NCBI GenBank assembly: GCA_017443165.1
Contig: JAFSOW010000092.1
Coordinates: 1-5,630, forward strand
Length of the DNA stretch: 5,630 nt
From: Acidaminococcaceae bacterium
GTDB taxonomy: Bacteria > Bacillota > Negativicutes > Acidaminococcales > Acidaminococcaceae
Direction: 5' to 3'
Shown: one piece after another, positions 4,195 through 5,630 of the stretch
How the letters are laid out: the number at the start of each line of letters is the position of its first letter
Position numbering within the stretch: position 1 is the stretch's first letter
The notes under the pieces: generated by a model
Seen by the model: the letters and a program-made list of their open reading frames with translations, nothing else
What the model was told of the DNA's origin: nothing
Databases searched by the model: none
Program-made: the position numbers and the translations under genes

Positions 4195-5630
4195 TCATTT
4201 ATCATAAGGAACATCATTCTTCCCCGGCAAATCAAATCCGGTACGTTTAAACAGTTTATATAATTCATCACTGGTCACAGCAATCATACAGGGACGACCG
4301 TGAGGACAGGTAAAGGGATGGGTAGTATTGCACAGATCGATAATCAGCTGGCGCATCTGACGCATGTTCAACACTTCCCCTGCTTTGATGGCAGCCCGGC
4401 AGGCAGTCATGTGCAGCACATCCTGTCGCAGTTCGCTGGCTTCCGGTGTACGGTGCTCCCGGAGATACTGCGCGATTTCACGGATAAAATCTTCCGCATC
4501 TTCATTTCTGATATCGCTGGGCAGACTGGCAATCCGCACAGAATTCTCCCCGGCCGTGGTAATGTCCACCCCTAATTTATAAAATGCTTCATGATACTTC
4601 TCAAGCAGTTCCACATCTTCAGGCTGCAACGTAACATACAGAGGAATCAGAAGCTGCTGGGCCGGAACATCGTTGTGGGTCAGCACCAGACGGTCATACA
4701 GGATGCGCTCATGGGCCGCATGCTGGTCGATTAAATACAATGTATCTTCCGACTGGGCAATGATAAATGTTTTGTCTACCTGCCCGACAGGCCAGATGGT
4801 TTCCAGCGTATCCTGTCCTGCAAGCTGCATCGCCACAGAATTCTCTGTCTGCAGCGGCGCCTGGTCATGCATTAGCTGACGGGTTTCGCCTAAACTGTAA
4901 ACAGGTTCTTTCGGTGACTCCTCACCGTATGCTTTGTCCGGTTGTTTCCAAATTTCCTGACGGGGACGGGAAAACCCTTCCCCGTTCAGACGATGCGTTC
5001 CAAAACCGCTTCCGGCTGATCCTGAACCGCTATAAAAGTTTCTTTCTGTATCGCTGTACTGATTCAGGTGGCCCTGTTTTCCGGTTTCCGCAGTTCCGCC
5101 AAACATATCCTGCTGAGAGGCTGCCGAAAGTCCTTTTGCTTCCTGCGGAGATTCTCCGCTGCTTTCCGCCCGTTCCAGTACCGCTGCCAAAGCCTGCCGG
5201 TTCTGTTCCTGCAAACTCTTTTCCTGTTCCGCATGCATCGGCTTTGTCAGCGCATCGGTCAGGGCACGGAAGACCGCTTTATAAATAGCGCTTTCGTCAC
5301 TGAACTTGATTTCACTTTTCTGGGGATGCACATTCACGTCGATGGTAGCCGGGTCAACCTGGATATCCAATACGGCAAAGGCAAACCCCCGCTTGGGTAT
5401 CTGAGACTGATAGGCATGCTCAATGGCCTTGCTGATCATCAGATTGCTGATGCTGCGACCGTTTACCAAAATGGTCTGCCAGCCCCGGGTACCTTTCAGC
5501 AGCGTGGGCTTGCCGATAAATCCCTGTACCAGAATACCGGCAAAAACACCATCCAGTTTTACCGGCAGCAGATCGTCCGAAACTTTTTTCCCGTACAGCG
5601 CGGAGATCGTGTCTTTCAGATTCCCCAGTC
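4195..5630 (-). CDS. mutL: DNA mismatch repair protein MutL, N-terminus cut by right window edge
   Basis: MutL links mismatch recognition by MutS to downstream repair. The 477 visible residues lack roughly the first 200, which hold the GHKL ATPase site. Visible first is the transducer domain: TILVNGRSISNL near visible residues 51-62 and DVNVHPQKSEIKF near 97-109, with the lysine that contacts ATP in this family. A low-complexity linker rich in Q, G, S and E follows (about 133-270). The C-terminal dimerisation and endonuclease domain carries DQHAAHERILYD (301-312), ACRAAIKAG, CPHGRP and FKR, the metal-binding motifs of nicking MutL proteins in bacteria without MutH. The last position of the first motif is Asp where Glu is usual. 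The gene ends with TGA 15 nt before the methyltransferase start. mutS is probably upstream outside the window; that is expectation from other genomes, not seen here. Confidence 0.97.
   Translation of the reverse strand, partial: LGNLKDTISALYGKKVSDDLLPVKLDGVFAGILVQGFIGKPTLLKGTRGWQTILVNGRSISNLMISKAIEHAYQSQIPKRGFAFAVLDIQVDPATIDVNVHPQKSEIKFSDESAIYKAVFRALTDALTKPMHAEQEKSLQEQNRQALAAVLERAESSGESPQEAKGLSAASQQDMFGGTAETGKQGHLNQYSDTERNFYSGSGSAGSGFGTHRLNGEGFSRPRQEIWKQPDKAYGEESPKEPVYSLGETRQLMHDQAPLQTENSVAMQLAGQDTLETIWPVGQVDKTFIIAQSEDTLYLIDQHAAHERILYDRLVLTHNDVPAQQLLIPLYVTLQPEDVELLEKYHEAFYKLGVDITTAGENSVRIASLPSDIRNEDAEDFIREIAQYLREHRTPEASELRQDVLHMTACRAAIKAGEVLNMRQMRQLIIDLCNTTHPFTCPHGRPCMIAVTSDELYKLFKRTGFDLPGKNDVPYDK

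Noticed and set aside
4767..5288. Plus-strand open frame (173 codons) opposite the mutL linker
   Set aside because: Antisense to a well-supported mutL; the predicted protein is rich in P, S and R with no motif, typical of a shadow frame.

Overview
The window looks like ordinary core chromosome of a Gram-positive-lineage bacterium (Bacillota). The Hfq sequence, the mutL–methyltransferase–miaA–hfq–xerD order and the roughly balanced base composition make the Negativicutes the best guess. That taxonomic call is inference; there is no rRNA or other decisive marker here. All seven recognisable protein genes lie on the minus strand, so the biological order runs from the high to the low coordinate. 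No RNA gene, insertion sequence, CRISPR array, prophage or defence system was seen, and no stretch over 300 bases lacks a gene.

First block (5630 down to 2439): the 3' two-thirds of mutL (mismatch repair, endonuclease-type), an RsmJ-like class I SAM-dependent methyltransferase, and miaA (tRNA A37 dimethylallyltransferase). Gaps are only 15-16 nt and each gene has its own Shine-Dalgarno sequence, so this reads as an operon. Both the methyltransferase and miaA appear to start at TTG.

Second block (2438 down to 1994): a 132-nt spacer with a consensus TATAAT box, two short palindromes and a possible 30-residue small ORF whose stop codon lies inside the hfq ribosome-binding region. It is followed by hfq and a good intrinsic terminator (8-bp stem, 4-nt loop, T tract). 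Hfq may therefore be expressed both by read-through from miaA and from its own promoter.

Third block (1993 down to 1): xerD (tyrosine recombinase; chromosome dimer resolution), a small gene for a membrane-anchored protein of unknown function, and the 5' end of a class III PLP-dependent aminotransferase that runs off the left edge. The terminator after hfq implies that xerD needs its own promoter in the roughly 75 nt before it, but none is convincing.

Together the genes serve housekeeping: DNA repair, RNA modification, RNA chaperoning and chromosome segregation. I found no clear new biological system. The most useful second looks are the small ORF and palindromes ahead of hfq, the uncharacterised membrane protein, the extra N-terminal region of the methyltransferase, the Glu-to-Asp change in the MutL endonuclease motif, and three genes whose correct starts are non-ATG.
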